From: Limnephilus marmoratus
Lineage: Eukaryota; Arthropoda; Insecta; Trichoptera; Limnephilidae
Length of the DNA: 64,000 bases
Direction of reading: 5' to 3'
NCBI GenBank assembly: GCA_917880885.1
Contig: OU862922.1
Span: 22,506,627 to 22,570,626 of the forward strand
Numbering within the stretch: position 1 is the first letter of the stretch; each line of letters starts with the position of its first letter. Positions 32,960 to 43,970 of this stretch are shown here, piece by piece. The translations under genes were made by a program, and so were the position numbers. The notes beneath the pieces are model-generated. The model worked only from the letters and a program-made list of their open reading frames with translations, made no database searches and was not told the origin of the DNA.

Positions 32960-33278
32960 CTTTATGGGGTGAAGTTTGGCGGAGAATGCGTTTGCCCACC
33001 TACTGCGTGGTGGGCCGGATCTGGAGAGACTGGTTGAGAGAGACCTAATATAAACCTCTCCAGCCGGATCCTCTCAACCCATCGCTTTCACCACAGTGGA
33101 AGACACCACATAAGTCCGTCGCTCCTCGAAGCACTAACCCCCAGATTCCTACCCACCCTCATTTCTTTTTCCTTCCCAGAACTTTCCTGAAAAAGACCCT
33201 CCATACAGCGTCCCCAAAGATGACATAGGTCTTGAGGAATTTTTTTCCTCGGGGCCTCCTGTTTGGTATAAATGTAAA
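32960..33278 (+). mobile_element. SINE-D, 5' truncated copy
   Basis: Runs from GGCGGAGAATGCGTTTGCCC through CCCAGATTCCTACCCACCC to CATAGGTCTTGAGG, a loop and CCTCGGGGCCTCC, ending in TGTAAAAAA. The terminal hairpin is kept although both arms have changed. Confidence 0.8.
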
Positions 33279-33384
33279 AAATGATTAACTAAGCTTATAG
33301 CTCATAATAAAAGGGCAGGTTAAATAAATAGATGCCTCCATGACGCAAGAACTCACTTTTCACCAAAGACGCATAACTAACATC

Positions 33385-33840
33385 AGTTTTCCTTTTTAGT
33401 TATGGCTCTGCAACCGGGCCCGAAAAGAAGAAGATGGAGAGATACGAAATTACGAATGTTAGAGGAGAGCGCTAACATTTACAGCGACAAAATCGATGCG
33501 AAAATTGCGAAAATGTTTAATAAAACACGAATCGTTTAAAATAGAGCAAAAATCTCGCGGGCATTATCTTAAACAGCATTTAAAGAAACACTGTGAATTT
33601 TTTTCATACATATAACTTGTAAAATAACTGAAACAAACGTGTAAATAATAATTTTTGGAGCAAACTTTGCAATTTTTTTCTATCGAGGGAATTTTATATA
33701 ATTTGCGTTTCGGCGCGGGCAAAGTCTAGATATTATCTTCAAGAATAACATATATTTTTTAAGAGCTTTAAAACTTACCGTGTTTAAGGGAAATATGTAA
33801 TAAATCGGTACAAATCCGGGTTGAGGGCCCTTAATAATCA
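33385..33840 (-). repeat. Repeat family H, copy 2
   Basis: Reverse complement of 20985-21450 in order: GAAGAAGATGGAGAGATACG, GAATGTTAGAGGAGAGCGCT, GCGAAAATTGCGAAAATGTT, then AACTTGTAAAATAACTGAAA. About 80 percent alike by eye. No coding capacity. Confidence 0.65.
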
Positions 33841-33849
33841 ATATCAGTT

Positions 33850-34690
33850 GTTTAGTTTTGAAGTGAAACTTCTATAGCCCCGTTGTGATATGGAATTCGG
33901 GTGAAACGGAAAAGAAGCAATACAGCACCTGCGAAGCATCAAACTGCGCATGATGTCATTTTATAAGGCTTTATTGGTTGAGATATGAAACGGAAATGAT
34001 GCTAGGTCTGCTGTCATTGGCCGCTTTGATTATGACCTCACTTTTCAAGGTAGCCTTGAAAATTGGCATTGGTTGAGATTGTTTTGATATATTTTTTTTT
34101 TTTTATTTATTTAATAAATTTTACAAAAATGTCATGTTTTTGTGTATAAATAAAGTTTTTTGGAAAAAAAATATACATTATTTAATACGTCTTACACCTT
34201 TTTTTGAGCAAAGCTCGTGTTAAAAAGGCGGTGACAACGAATGTAGATATTAATTTTTATATAAGTTTAAATAATATATAATTTTTTTCTTACATACATA
34301 TAGATCAATTGATGGATAATTAACAGTATACAAAGAAAAAAAATCGTATATATCATAATATGCATCTATAGTTTTATATAATATATAAAACATAAGCAGA
34401 AAGAAGAGGATATAAAAAAGAAAGCTGAAAATTAAAGAAAGAAAAAGGATATCAGATATTACAATTGTGTTTATAAATAAAATATTATAAGATGTAGTGA
34501 TTGTGATAAGTTATATATAAAGAGCTTTAATTGATTTTTTGAATTTTTTATAATTTGTTTCCATTCTTAAATTAACTGGTAATTGGTTAAACCATTTAAC
34601 TCCAATATATTTATAGTATTGTTGAGCTGTGGTGGTGTTACAACGCTTAATTTGTTACAATGTTTCACTTCTACCGCGTGTGAACTGCAT
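33850..34690. repeat. Possible second family G element
   Basis: GAAGTGAAACTTC at 33860 and GTTTCACTTCTACCGCGTGT at 34662 face each other. The latter also matches the family G end at 14240-14260. About 830 bp lie between, AT-rich, with no frame. Boundaries are not fixed. Confidence 0.4.
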
Positions 34691-34740
34691 TCGATTTGTT
34701 TTGTTGAACCTTGTCTAGAACATGCTTGGCTTGGATGTTT

Positions 34741-35565
34741 TTTTAAAAGCAAAGAAAAAACAAATAGAAAATTTACGTAAAAAGGCAACACTTTAATATG
34801 TGATGTTATTGAAATAATTACGGAAGCTTGGTTTTAACGCTACTATCAGAGTAAGGAAGAAAGCCATGTTAGATGTCGACAAAATTACGCTTGAACATAA
34901 TATTACGTTTGATGGACCTTGCGGACAAATTTCCGAACTTAGGTATTAATATCATTTAAGTCAAATTGCCTCCACCAGTAATAATACTCATTTCAGACAA
35001 GTTCCGAGTGTTTATAATAACCATCGCGTGCATGGATAACAGTGATTGCGGGTTACACTTTGTCTTCCTGCTTTCTATTTGAACATTCTTACACTTGTAT
35101 TCTACTCAATTTTTGAGAATCTCGGGGAGTATTTCCTAAGGGAGGCTGAGTTATGAGAATTGTCCATGAAATAATTTAGTCGTTTATCTAGTGATGATCT
35201 TGGGTGAACCTGTTTCGTGGTGCGTGTTGGAGCATCTTCTGTCAATCTGATTATCTTCATACATAACACTCTATCCTTCGCACAGATGAAGAAGTCGTGA
35301 ACAAAACAACGTTGAAAAGGGTGATGATACCAACGCAAATTGTATTATCTACGCGACGTTGTATTTTATAATGGTTTTTACTGTCTGGCCTCGTTCTCGA
35401 TTTGTTGCTACTCTAACCTAAGTTTCAACTGCCTACCTACGTAAACATTATTTTAACATTTTATTATAATAAATTTGTAGAAAATATAAATACTTGTACC
35501 TACGTACTGAAAAAAAAATTATTGCATGCACGATGGAAAAAAGCCAAACCAATTCAAATCATCTC
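34741..35565. other. Unique DNA, no gene recognised
   Basis: The minus frame 35338-35102 has no motif. Positions 34850-35060 are compositionally complex but I have no specific support for function. Confidence 0.45.
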
Positions 35566-35568
35566 AAT

Positions 35569-35806
35569 TTGGGAGGCGGGAATGGGTACCGCCGCCCCGG
35601 GAACCTTTATTGGATAACCAACACCTCTGCCATAGGTCACCCCAAGTGGTTTGCTACGTTTGGTGACTTAGCAGGGGTGCTCAAAACTCTCCTCTCCTTC
35701 CTTTCCTTAAAAAAACCCTCCACACAGCATCCCCAAAGATGACATAGGCCCTGAGGAAAATTATTTTCTTCAGGGCCTCCTGTGTGGAGCTCATGTAAAA
35801 AAAAAC
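35569..35806 (+). mobile_element. SINE-D with internal deletion
   Basis: Has the intact 5' end AATTTGGGAGGCGGGAATGG and intact 3' end GGCCCTGAGGAAAATTATTT plus TGTGGAGCTCATGTAAAAAA. It jumps from GCAGGGGTGC straight into AAAACTCTCCTC. At the 3' side the frame reads LKKPSTQHPQR then TGA, the same residues that end the LINE protein at 3808-4053. Confidence 0.9.
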
Positions 35807-36065
35807 TAGAATTGCCGCAGAATTAGAGCAATTTTTTACACTAGCTCCACATAGGAGGCACTGAGGAAGAAAATCCTTCAGGAGCTATGTCATCTTTGGA
35901 GATGCTGGACGGGGGGTCTTTTTATGGAAAAAAGGAGAGGAATTTCTGGGAAGGAAAAGGATATGAGGGGTCTAATGGAATCTGTGAGTCAATATGTCCA
36001 GGAGTGATGGACGTACGAATCCATCCCTCCCACTGCGGTGCAAAGAAATGGCGATGGGTCTAGAG

Positions 36066-36737
36066 CAGGGTTTCCCAACCAGTGGTCCGTGGACCACTAG
36101 TGGTCCGGGAGAACTAGAATATGGTCCGCGAAAGATTTCAAACTTTGAATGAACGCGCGCCAGTTTTTTTACGTTATCTCCACACAGGGCCTATATGTCA
36201 TCTTTGGGGATGCTATGTGGAGGGTCTTTCAAAGGGCAGGAAGTTCTGGGAAGGATAAGGTGTGAAGGGTTGGTAGAAATCTGGGGGTCAGTGGGTCCAG
36301 AAGTGACGGACGTTTGAATCCATCCCCCCATTGCGGTGCAAGGCGATGTTCCAAATATCATTGCTTGATAGGTCACAAAGTCTCCCTCAACCAATCACTC
36401 CCGACCCGGCCGGCCACGCAGATAGTGGGCAGACGTCCGCCACTAAGACCCGGCTAAACCTCACCCCAAGAACCCAGGCACCCCTGCTAAGTCACCAAAC
36501 ATAGCCTTGCCACTTGGAGTGATCCTATGGCAGAGGTGTTGGTTATCCAATAAATGGTTCCCGGGGCGGCGGTACTCATACCAGCCTCCCAAATTATAGG
36601 TTAATAAGCGAACTCGGCGCGCAGGTGACCGGGGGAGGTGGGGAGGGCAAGCGCCTCTTTATTTTTAACCTTGTGGTCCCTGTTAACAATAATGAAATCA
36701 AAGTAGTCCCTGGTCAAAAAAAGGTTGGGAACCACTG
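36066..36737. mobile_element. hAT element inside SINE-D
   Basis: Left end CAGGGTTTCCCAACCAGTGG; right end read inward CAGTGGTTCCCAACC. The flanks are an identical GTCTAGAG (36058-36065 and 36738-36745). Own sequence is only about 238 bp, the rest being a second SINE-D. Same family as 8208-8282 and 51352-51948. Confidence 0.85.
36164..36597 (-). mobile_element. Full-length SINE-D, 434 bp
   Basis: Minus strand from AATTTGGGAGGCTGG through the whole body to TGTGGAGATAACGTAAAAAA. It is the most complete copy and fixes the family length. The hairpin near the 3' end has lost part of one arm here (GGGCCTATATGTCAT). It sits inside the hAT at 36066-36737, which sits inside another SINE-D. Confidence 0.85.
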
Positions 36738-36940
36738 GTCTAGAGAGTCCGGCTGGAGAGGTCAAATGGTCTCCCTTATTTCGCCTCTCTAGATCCGTCC
36801 CGCCACGTCCGATGTGGGCAAACGCATCCGCCGTCAAGACCTAGACAAACCTAATGAATTCGGGCATCCCTGCTAAGTCACCAAACTAAGCCAACCACTA
36901 CGGGTGATCTATGGCATGGGTATTGGAGCAGTATTCTTAA

Positions 36941-38025
36941 TTCTATTGTTGACAAATTAAAAAAAAATCAAAATGGTTTAAGTTTATGTACCTGAACACT
37001 AAATATTTTCCCTTTTCACCTTTACAAGGAAGTCAATCAAATAACGTTCCTGCTCTATTATAACATAGTAATGGCGTATGAATGTAACATCCTGAAATAG
37101 GTATATTATTAGTATATTCATAAACAAGAGTGACGAGTAGCCAATTCTCACCATTCAGAATCCAACAAAGGCGAGTTGCGGAATATAGTTGACACTGTAT
37201 GGAGGAAATCACCATTAATAATATGGGGTCCTTGTGAGATGCTGCAGTAATGACTCACACCTGGTTCAAACTGGACACGGTACCGTGAACGAGCCTTGGG
37301 GGATACCTGACATTGTATGTTTTTATTACAGCACTTATTAAACCAAAGTTTTAAATAAAGAAGAGACATTGTAACTGGTGTAACAGTCTACTTAAGAGGA
37401 ACGCATGCGTGGCCTGTTTCATACAAAATTTTGTTTTGGATTTACGGCTAAAATATCCAATTAAATGTTTTTTTCTTTTTTTTAATTGATAAGTTAGGCA
37501 TGTATACAGTTAGGATGTGAATCCGATTTTCGATTTTTGCTTTAAATTATAAAATATAGGCCCCAAAAGATGACGATTTATCCATGAATTTAGAAGGCAA
37601 CTTTGGAATTTTTTTCTGGGCAAATGGACGCAATTTAAAAAAAAAAACTCGTCACATCCTGAGTCAGGAATATGATGAAGTATACGATAAAATTTTATTC
37701 TGCACTGAAAACGCGAAACTGGAAAGAAGATTCCTTCAAGTATGAATTACTAACGTTTTGATGAAGAGTAAAAAATATTCGTAGAGATAACAAATCTTTC
37801 TTGCCAAATTTTTAATTTCTGTTGAAACATTTTGATTATTGGTTCCGAGAACTAATTCTCCGGATAACGCCTAATATGTTATTGATGATCTAAAAGGTTT
37901 CATGGATCCGTAAAAGAATATCGTAGGGTAATTACTACAACTAGGTAACTCTGATATCAGCTTTGTTGGGAAAATGAATTATAAGATGGTAATCAATATG
38001 TTAAATCGGTTGTTGTGTATATGTT
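36941..38025. other. No gene recognised
   Basis: Unique DNA. Frames at 37033-37215 and 37148-37369 have no motif. Confidence 0.5.
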
Positions 38026-38221
38026 TTCATGCCAACTCAGAATGAAGTCAACTCAACACCTCTTTGAAAAGTAATTAAAAGCTATGATAAATAAATTGAA
38101 AAATAGCCCATAACCTAACCTGACGTTAACTATTTAACCAATTTTTTATGCATTTTTTCATCACTTTTAATGACTTCAAAGGAGATGTTGAGTTGATTTC
38201 ATTCTGAGTTGTCCGGTCACC
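38026..38221. mobile_element. Palindromic MITE, family E copy 2
   Basis: CAACTCAGAATGAAGTCAAC on the left faces TGATTTCATTCTGAGTTGTC on the right. Ends in GGTCACC. Flanks GTATATGTT and GTATATTTA agree at seven of nine bases, a possible decayed target duplication. Confidence 0.75.
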
Positions 38222-38595
38222 GTATATTTATACTGTTAAATAGTACATTGATGTGTTGGAAACCTTAATACTTATATTCTGGAAGTGAGAAAACGGCTAA
38301 TCATTTTTAATGTATTTATTTAAAAAAAATTGAATGACTTACCTAGTTACATACAAAATTACAACGAAAACAAATTAAACAATTCCACAAATGTTAGTGC
38401 TACAGCTAGTTAAGTCTAGTTGCCTAATTGAAACATGGAAAAACACCTGTGGTAACTAGAGTTACATCCTAATATTAAACCTAAGTATAGAATTAATATA
38501 TCTTTTGGAGATACCCACAAAAAACATATTCAAATAATTTGATGACTCCAATGCATTACGACTTTTCTGTTTGTGGCATTCACATGTGAGGAAAT
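38222..38595. other. No gene recognised
   Basis: AT-rich spacer between two MITE copies. Confidence 0.55.
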
Positions 38596-38802
38596 GGTGA
38601 CCAGACAACTCAGAATGAAACCAACTTATAAACACCTCAGAAACGTCATTAAAAGTGATGAAAAAAATTATTTTTTTTAAATGGTTAAATTGGTTAAGTT
38701 AGGTTAGGGTTACTGGCTATTTTAAAATTATTTTGTTCATAGCTTTGAATGACCCTTCTGAGATGTTTCTGAGTTGGTTTCATTCTGAGTTGGCGTGGAA
38801 CC
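38596..38802. mobile_element. Palindromic MITE, family E copy 3, 10-bp duplication
   Basis: Starts GGTGACCAGACAACTCAG and ends GAGTTGGCGTGGAACC. The flanks are an exact GTGAGGAAAT (38586-38595 and 38803-38812). A 9-10 bp duplication with long palindromic arms is typical of Mutator-like MITEs. No coding frame belongs to it. Confidence 0.8.
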
Positions 38803-39153
38803 GTGAGGAAATACAGTTAGGCTTTTGGTGTGTGACTCAAAAATGCTGATTTCTGAGTTATTTAGTTTTAAATAATAGACTGCCCATGATATTAGACTGC
38901 CGAGAAGCGAGAAGCACACAAAAAAGATAAATGACGGGATCAAAGCTAAGAAGTTAGAATGTTGACATTTATAATAAGTACTAGAACTAGATAATATTCA
39001 GTAAATCATGCACGATGGCACGGGGGTTTAGAATAACCTTGCGGCTACTCCTTACTAAATGAAACGCTTATGGATTTCGATAAGAATTATGCCCAATCAC
39101 CAAACAAGATCCGGTATACACAATTAAGCAATACTCACTGTTGTGTCTCGTAG
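38803..39153. other. No gene recognised
   Basis: Unique spacer ending in the left copy of the RTE target duplication (39143-39153). Confidence 0.55.
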
Positions 39154-39761
39154 TGATATTGAAAGAAGGGTGAATGCCGGTAACTCCATTAATGGTGGAC
39201 TGAATGCCGTTGGCGCTAATAAAAAACTGTCAAAAGAAGCGAAGCTAGCAGTCCACAATGGAGTCCTGGTACCTACCCTGATGTATGGCAGTGAGGCATG
39301 GAACTGGCAGAGGAAGGATGAAAGTAAGCTGAATGCTGTTGAAATGAGATCCCTGAGACGTATGTGTGGTAAAACAATGTATGATCGTGTGAGAAATGTG
39401 GATATCCGCAAAGAATGTAAGGCTGATATAAGCATAATGAGTAAGATTAAGAAAGGAACCCTCAGATGGTTTGGGCATGTAGAACGAATGAACGAAGAAA
39501 GTAGTGTAAGAAGAATATACGACGCGAATGTGAATGGTAGAAGAAGTCGGGGACGCCCGAGGAAGACGTGGCACGATCAAGTGAATCAAATACTTGAATC
39601 GGGCCATGTCAAAAGTCAGAACAATAGAAGAGAATGTATGAGACGATGTATGAATGTGAGTGAGGCAAAGAGTGTGTGCCAAGACCGAGTTGTTTGGCGG
39701 TCCGTCCTCTCTGCCTACCCCTGCGGGGAAACGGCGTGATGGTTAGTTAGTTAGTTAGTTA
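39154..39761 (+). mobile_element. 5'-truncated RTE-like LINE, young insertion
   Basis: Flanked by an exact GTGTCTCGTAG (39143-39153 and 39762-39772) and ending in a TTAG microsatellite (39741-39761). The single frame runs without a stop for about 196 codons up to TGA at 39739. It holds the end of an RT thumb (YGSEAWNWQ near residue 50) and the C-terminal RWFGHVERM with GRRSRGRPRKTWHDQV. An exact duplication plus an unbroken frame mark recent insertion. The endonuclease and catalytic RT palm were not copied. Confidence 0.9.
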
Positions 39762-39878
39762 GTGTCTCGTAGTTTGATCTTCATTCGGCGACGGTCATAG
39801 GTGTATCCAAGGCGTACGGTAAGATTATTCGGTTATTAGAACCACGATAGAGTTTGAGTCACGATACGATGAAGCGGT

Positions 39879-40130
39879 TCACACGAAGCATTCGATAAAG
39901 CCGGCGGTATAATACTTCACATTACACGCTTCCGATTGATAAAAATAACATTTCAACGTAGAGCCAAATGTCACGTTATGATTTGTTTCGATGGTTGTTG
40001 GTAGACTGGCGATATTCCGGTACTTGACTAAGTCCACCGTATAGGTAAGTACACTTAACGTGCGGAAGTCCAAAATCTGGATTCCTCCGATCTGCATGGT
40101 AAATTGGAACACAAATACCTACGTATGAAA
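39879..40130 (-). CDS. Possible second exon of an unknown gene
   Basis: A GC-richer frame on the minus strand follows an acceptor-like CATACGTAG. The protein starts VFVFQFTMQIGG and later has a cysteine-bearing tail before TGA at 39879. With the upstream exon it would give a protein of about 165-170 residues. The pyrimidine tract before the acceptor is weak. No family is recognised. A remote resemblance to insect chemoreceptor segments is a guess. Confidence 0.2.
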
Positions 40131-40230
40131 TCCATCAGCGTTATGAAACATTCAGTTTAAAACAATGTTACATATTCATTGTAAACAAACTAATAATATC
40201 CATAATACGTTGGCAGTCTTCAGTACTTAC

Positions 40231-40494
40231 ATATTTATGATAAAGAATGCTCATAACTTTAACCAAATATTCTACGTCTCCACAATACTCGCAATTCAAT
40301 ATTTCTAGGGGTTCTTCCTCCATTGTATCTAACGCATTCGATATGAATACGTAGACTGGAAGATTTACCAATGATAATTTCATTAGCATTTCAAGTGGAG
40401 AATATAAAGGAAAATAAGTCACCCTTGGCTCTATTCCCCGCTTGATTAAATGACCTGCATTTGTCATCTTGATATTCAGTTTGACGCGATGCAT
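40231..40494 (-). CDS. Possible first coding exon with strong splice donor
   Basis: ATG at 40494 opens 88 codons that end exactly before TAT|GTAAGTACTG, a near-ideal donor (GTAAGT at 40230-40225). Codon use and GC content differ from the neighbouring AT-rich DNA. The product has a hydrophobic segment (KLSLVNLPVYVFI, residues about 38-50), an acidic patch and a CEYC pair near residue 69. A membrane protein is suggested, but no family is recognised. It is the best candidate for cellular coding sequence in the window. Confidence 0.3.
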
Positions 40495-40509
40495 TTATTT
40501 ACTTAATGG

Positions 40510-41215
40510 TAACATTATTTTTATTCTAACTGGGGATAACTCATCCTTTGGACCGAACTACTGAGAACAAGGGATGAAAAGAATTCTGACATATTGCATA
40601 GACTTTTTAGCAGTTTCAAAAACCAGCCAGTCACATGTCACATAATGTGACACTCATTAACGTCTCACATATAAAAACGACAATGAATATATAAGATATT
40701 TCTCATGAGATTTTTATTACTGTTTTAAGTGCGTTCAATCCTTTAGACATTTTACGCGATTTAACGGTTGAAATGGTGGCAATGACAGTGAGATATAAAA
40801 ATCAAATCATCGCCTTTTAAAGTGACATAATAATCTGAAATTGTCATTAAACCTTACGGGTTGATTTCACGCGATTTTCGCAAGGGTTGGTTAAAGCCAT
40901 AACGCCTCTCGCTGCATCCCCTAACATCCACAGGAAACAGCGGTCGTAAAAGCTACAAATTGATAATGAATATCAACCCTTTATCGATTGAATTCTCCCG
41001 GCAAATATCTTCAATGGCGAGTGATACAATAGTCGAACTGTGTGAAGCTCCATACTGGAAGATGAAATGACTAGTCTCTCATTTGAAGAATAGATATTGA
41101 ATGTCAATGACAATGACTATCAAAATCACGAGTCATTGTATCAAGAGAACACCTGCGTGATTATATTCGATATCTATCCCTGCACTCGCTAGACATATCA
41201 TATTATAACTAGCAC
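40510..41215. other. Complex unique DNA, possible regulatory region
   Basis: Upstream of the possible exon, about 700 bp with balanced composition and words such as TTTACGCGATTTAACGG, CATAATAATCTGAAATTGTC and AGCCATAACGCCTCTCGC. Contains the small palindrome ACATGTCACATAATGTGACA (40636-40655). Not shared with any repeat here. Promoter or enhancer function is inferred only from position and complexity. Confidence 0.25.
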
Positions 41216-41552
41216 AAAAAAAACATTACCGACCATTAAAAAAAGGGTTGGAGATCAGTAATGAAAGAATAAAAGTATATCTAAATGCGTGAAAACTGTA
41301 TGTAATATCTGTACTGAAGCGTTGTCATAATAAATATTTTCCGTTATTTTAATACCTACATAAAAAATGTATATTTTACAATTTTTATTGCAAAACATAA
41401 AGTTTATGCATCACATGGTGACAAATATCGATAATTTTTTTTATGTGCTGGTAGATAGTTTCTGTTTGGAGATTTCATACTTTTTGGGAACATAATAAGT
41501 GTAACCTTTAACGTTTGACATAATATATTGTTATTAATGAATAAATATTTAT
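41216..41552. other. AT-rich stretch, no gene recognised
   Basis: Low-complexity AT-rich DNA with no coding signal. Confidence 0.55.
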
Positions 41553-41610
41553 TTTGTTATTAATTTTTGGGGTATTATGCCGTGTTACGCTACCTCCTTC
41601 TTTAGCCGAC

Positions 41611-41642
41611 GTTTCGGACAGCGTTGCAGTGTCCATCATCAG
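41611..41642 (-). ncRNA. Hammerhead-like core, minus strand
   Basis: Minus: CTGATGA (41642-41636), then T, GGACA, loop CTGCAACGC, TGTCC, GAAAC (41615-41611). Order and spacing follow the hammerhead core, with one unpaired base before stem II. Stem III would be only the short ACGT. Confidence 0.5.
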
Positions 41643-41670
41643 GGCAGATGTGTCCTGCCACATATCTGCC

Positions 41671-41702
41671 CTGATGATGGACACTGCAACGCTGTCCGAA
41701 AC
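41671..41702 (+). ncRNA. Hammerhead-like core, plus strand
   Basis: CTGATGA (41671-41677), T, GGACA, CTGCAACGC, TGTCC, GAAAC (41698-41702). Identical to the minus-strand core in the other arm. Confidence 0.5.
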
Positions 41703-41762
41703 GTTGGCTAAAGAAGGAGGTTGCGTAACACGGCATAATACCCCAAAAACTAATAACAAAAT

Positions 41763-42785
41763 AATTTTTTGCCGTGAAAATCTAAAATCGTATCCGAATA
41801 AATATTTAGCTTGAAAAAAATATAAATGACGGGATCAAACATAAAATGTCAGAATGTTGACAAAAGAGTGACAATTTTTAACGTTCCTAATTTGTATATA
41901 ATAAAATTAATATATTTTTTATAATGTAATAAATAGATTAATATTATTTAAAAATATTTGGACTAGTGCCTGGGATGGAACAGCGTAAAGACAAAACGCA
42001 AATGTTGTTAAATTTCTAGCGCACCTTTCGAATAAATAGTTGAGGGTAATTGAAGGTGGCCTCTCATATTGGATGTGATTATAGTATTTAAAAAAAATTT
42101 ATCATTACAGCGTATGACAAAACTCATTGTGAATTGACCTTGACATATTATAACAAATCAACAACTTTAAAACACAATGTGTGTTAATTTTACTGAAAAA
42201 AGTTGCGGTTAGCGTTGAAATGATTAACGTTTTTTTTCTATTATCATCCTTACTTTTTTTTTCATTTTCTTGTTTTATGAGCTCATTCTTGTATTTTTAT
42301 GGACAACTTTCGTAAATGTTACTTGTTTAATAAAAATACTGTTCCTTGATTCAAAATGTAATAGAAAAACTTGTTAATAATATTAAACTGCATTATTATT
42401 TTATAGAAGTAAAAGTGGTTTGGTATCTTTAACCTTTGCATGCAACAAGATGTGAAAAATTATGATAAAATAATAAAAAAATTGACATTTTATTTAAAAA
42501 TAGTAACGACTTTCGTGGATTGGTCAGTTTATGTCTTAGCTACTTAGTGGTTTTATCACTACATATTTTCTAAACCTAAACGATAAAAAAATAGAGAAAC
42601 AAAACAGCTTGAACTTAAATTGTTGGGTTGGTTCAAAAACTTCGGACAGTAAAATTTACGCAAATTGCTTAACTCCGTGGCTCATGGCCGTTCGAGAGGT
42701 TGTCTTACTTCTTATAAAATAGTATGTAAAATATTACGTAGGTTCGCACATAACAGGCACCTCTCACAGAGATAGAAGAATGGAA
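41763..42785. other. AT-rich stretch, no gene recognised
   Basis: No coding signal or terminus. Leads into the LINE. Confidence 0.55.
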
Positions 42786-43965
42786 GGAAGGAATGAATAG
42801 TAATAAATATATCTTAGCAATATTTTTGGATTTTCAAAGGGCATTCGAAACTATAGATCGAGAAATACTGATAAAAAAGCTTAAAGAAATTGGTTTTTCA
42901 TCTGTAGCCATTAAATTAATAGAAGAGTATTTGAAAGACAGAAAACAGATAACAAAAATTGATAATCAATTTTCAAAACCAATGGAAAATAAATTAGGAG
43001 TACCGCAAGGGTCGGTCCTTGGACCTCTATTGTTCATACTATATATATATGACATGGTGAAAATATTTTCAAAATGCAAAGTACGACTTTTTGCCGATGA
43101 TACACTAATATACTTAATTGGAGATAACTATGAAGAACTAATAAATATTTAAATAATGAGCTAAACAATGTATCAAGATGGCTAAAAATTAATAAGCTTA
43201 AATTAAATACAAAAAAAAAAAAAAAATGTATGGTGATCGGATACAAGAAGACATCCAGTGAAAGCAAAATTAAAATTGATGGTGAAATTATTGAAAATGT
43301 TACTGTAATGAAATATTTAGGAGTTATATTAGACTCCAAACTAACATTCAAAAAGCATGCTGAATATACACAAAAGAAAATTGGGAAAAAATATCTTTTT
43401 TGGGAAGAATTCGGCCAAAACTATCTAGTAAAACTGCAATCACTATCTACAATTCGATTATTGCTCCACATTTTAACTATTGCTCAACTATCCTTTTCCT
43501 ATGTAACGAACGAGATCAAAATAAGTTTCAAATTCTCCAAAACAGGGTAATGAGAATAATCTTACGGCGAAATAGATTTTCAAAAGTAAACAAAATGTTA
43601 ATGGAACTGAATTGGCTAACCGTGAAACAGATGCTGACCTTGAATACGATGATATTTATACATAAAATAGTTAACAACATTTTACCAAAATACTTAACAA
43701 ATAAAATTGTATTCAACAAGGACATTCACAGACATAACACAAGAACATGCAAAGAAATCAGGCTTCAAAAAAAGGATAAGGCGAATACGCAGAACAGTTT
43801 GCTGTACAAGGGGATGAAGTTGTATAACCAGCTACCAGAGGAAGACATATTGTAGGAGCTACATAAAATTTAGTTTGCAATATGAAATATTATAATTAAT
43901 TAGAAATTTGTAAACTTAAATGTACAAATTACTAAAATAAAATTAATAAATAAAAATAAAATAGA
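42786..43965 (+). pseudogene. CR1-like LINE ORF2, RT to C-terminus, two frameshifts
   Basis: First frame (42793-43152) has the RT motifs FLDFQRAFETID, VPQGSVLGPLLF and FADDT (about 43089-43104). Second frame (43230-43390) has MKYLGVILDSKLTFKKH. Third frame (43400-43855) has the thumb and C-terminal tail with FNYCSTI, LMELNWLTVKQM and YNQLPEEDIL. Frameshifts lie near 43145 and 43390, the first close to an A-run. The 3' UTR ends in an AATAAA-rich tail near 43965. Endonuclease and ORF1 are missing through 5' truncation. Confidence 0.9.
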
Positions 43966-43970
43966 TATTA

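Larger units (their letters stand above)
35832..36940 (-). mobile_element. SINE-D interrupted by a hAT element
   Basis: From the T-run at 35832 the minus copy runs to 36065, stops at the hAT terminus, and resumes at 36746 with AGTCCGGCTGGAGAGGTCAA through to about 36940. Together the two pieces give most of a SINE-D, lacking the outermost 5' GC block. Confidence 0.85.
41553..41762. repeat. Palindrome with ~97 bp arms, Penelope-like
   Basis: TTATTAATTTTTGGGGTATT on the left is matched inverted by AATACCCCAAAAACTAATAA on the right. The arms meet near 41655 and differ at about five positions. Each arm carries one hammerhead-like core, so both strands have one. Similar arms occur at 59714-59945 and 63263-63372. 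They probably derive from terminal repeats of a Penelope-like retroelement joined head to head. Confidence 0.85.

Noticed and set aside
39124..39682. Long minus-strand frames
   Set aside because: Shadows of the RTE reading frame on the plus strand.
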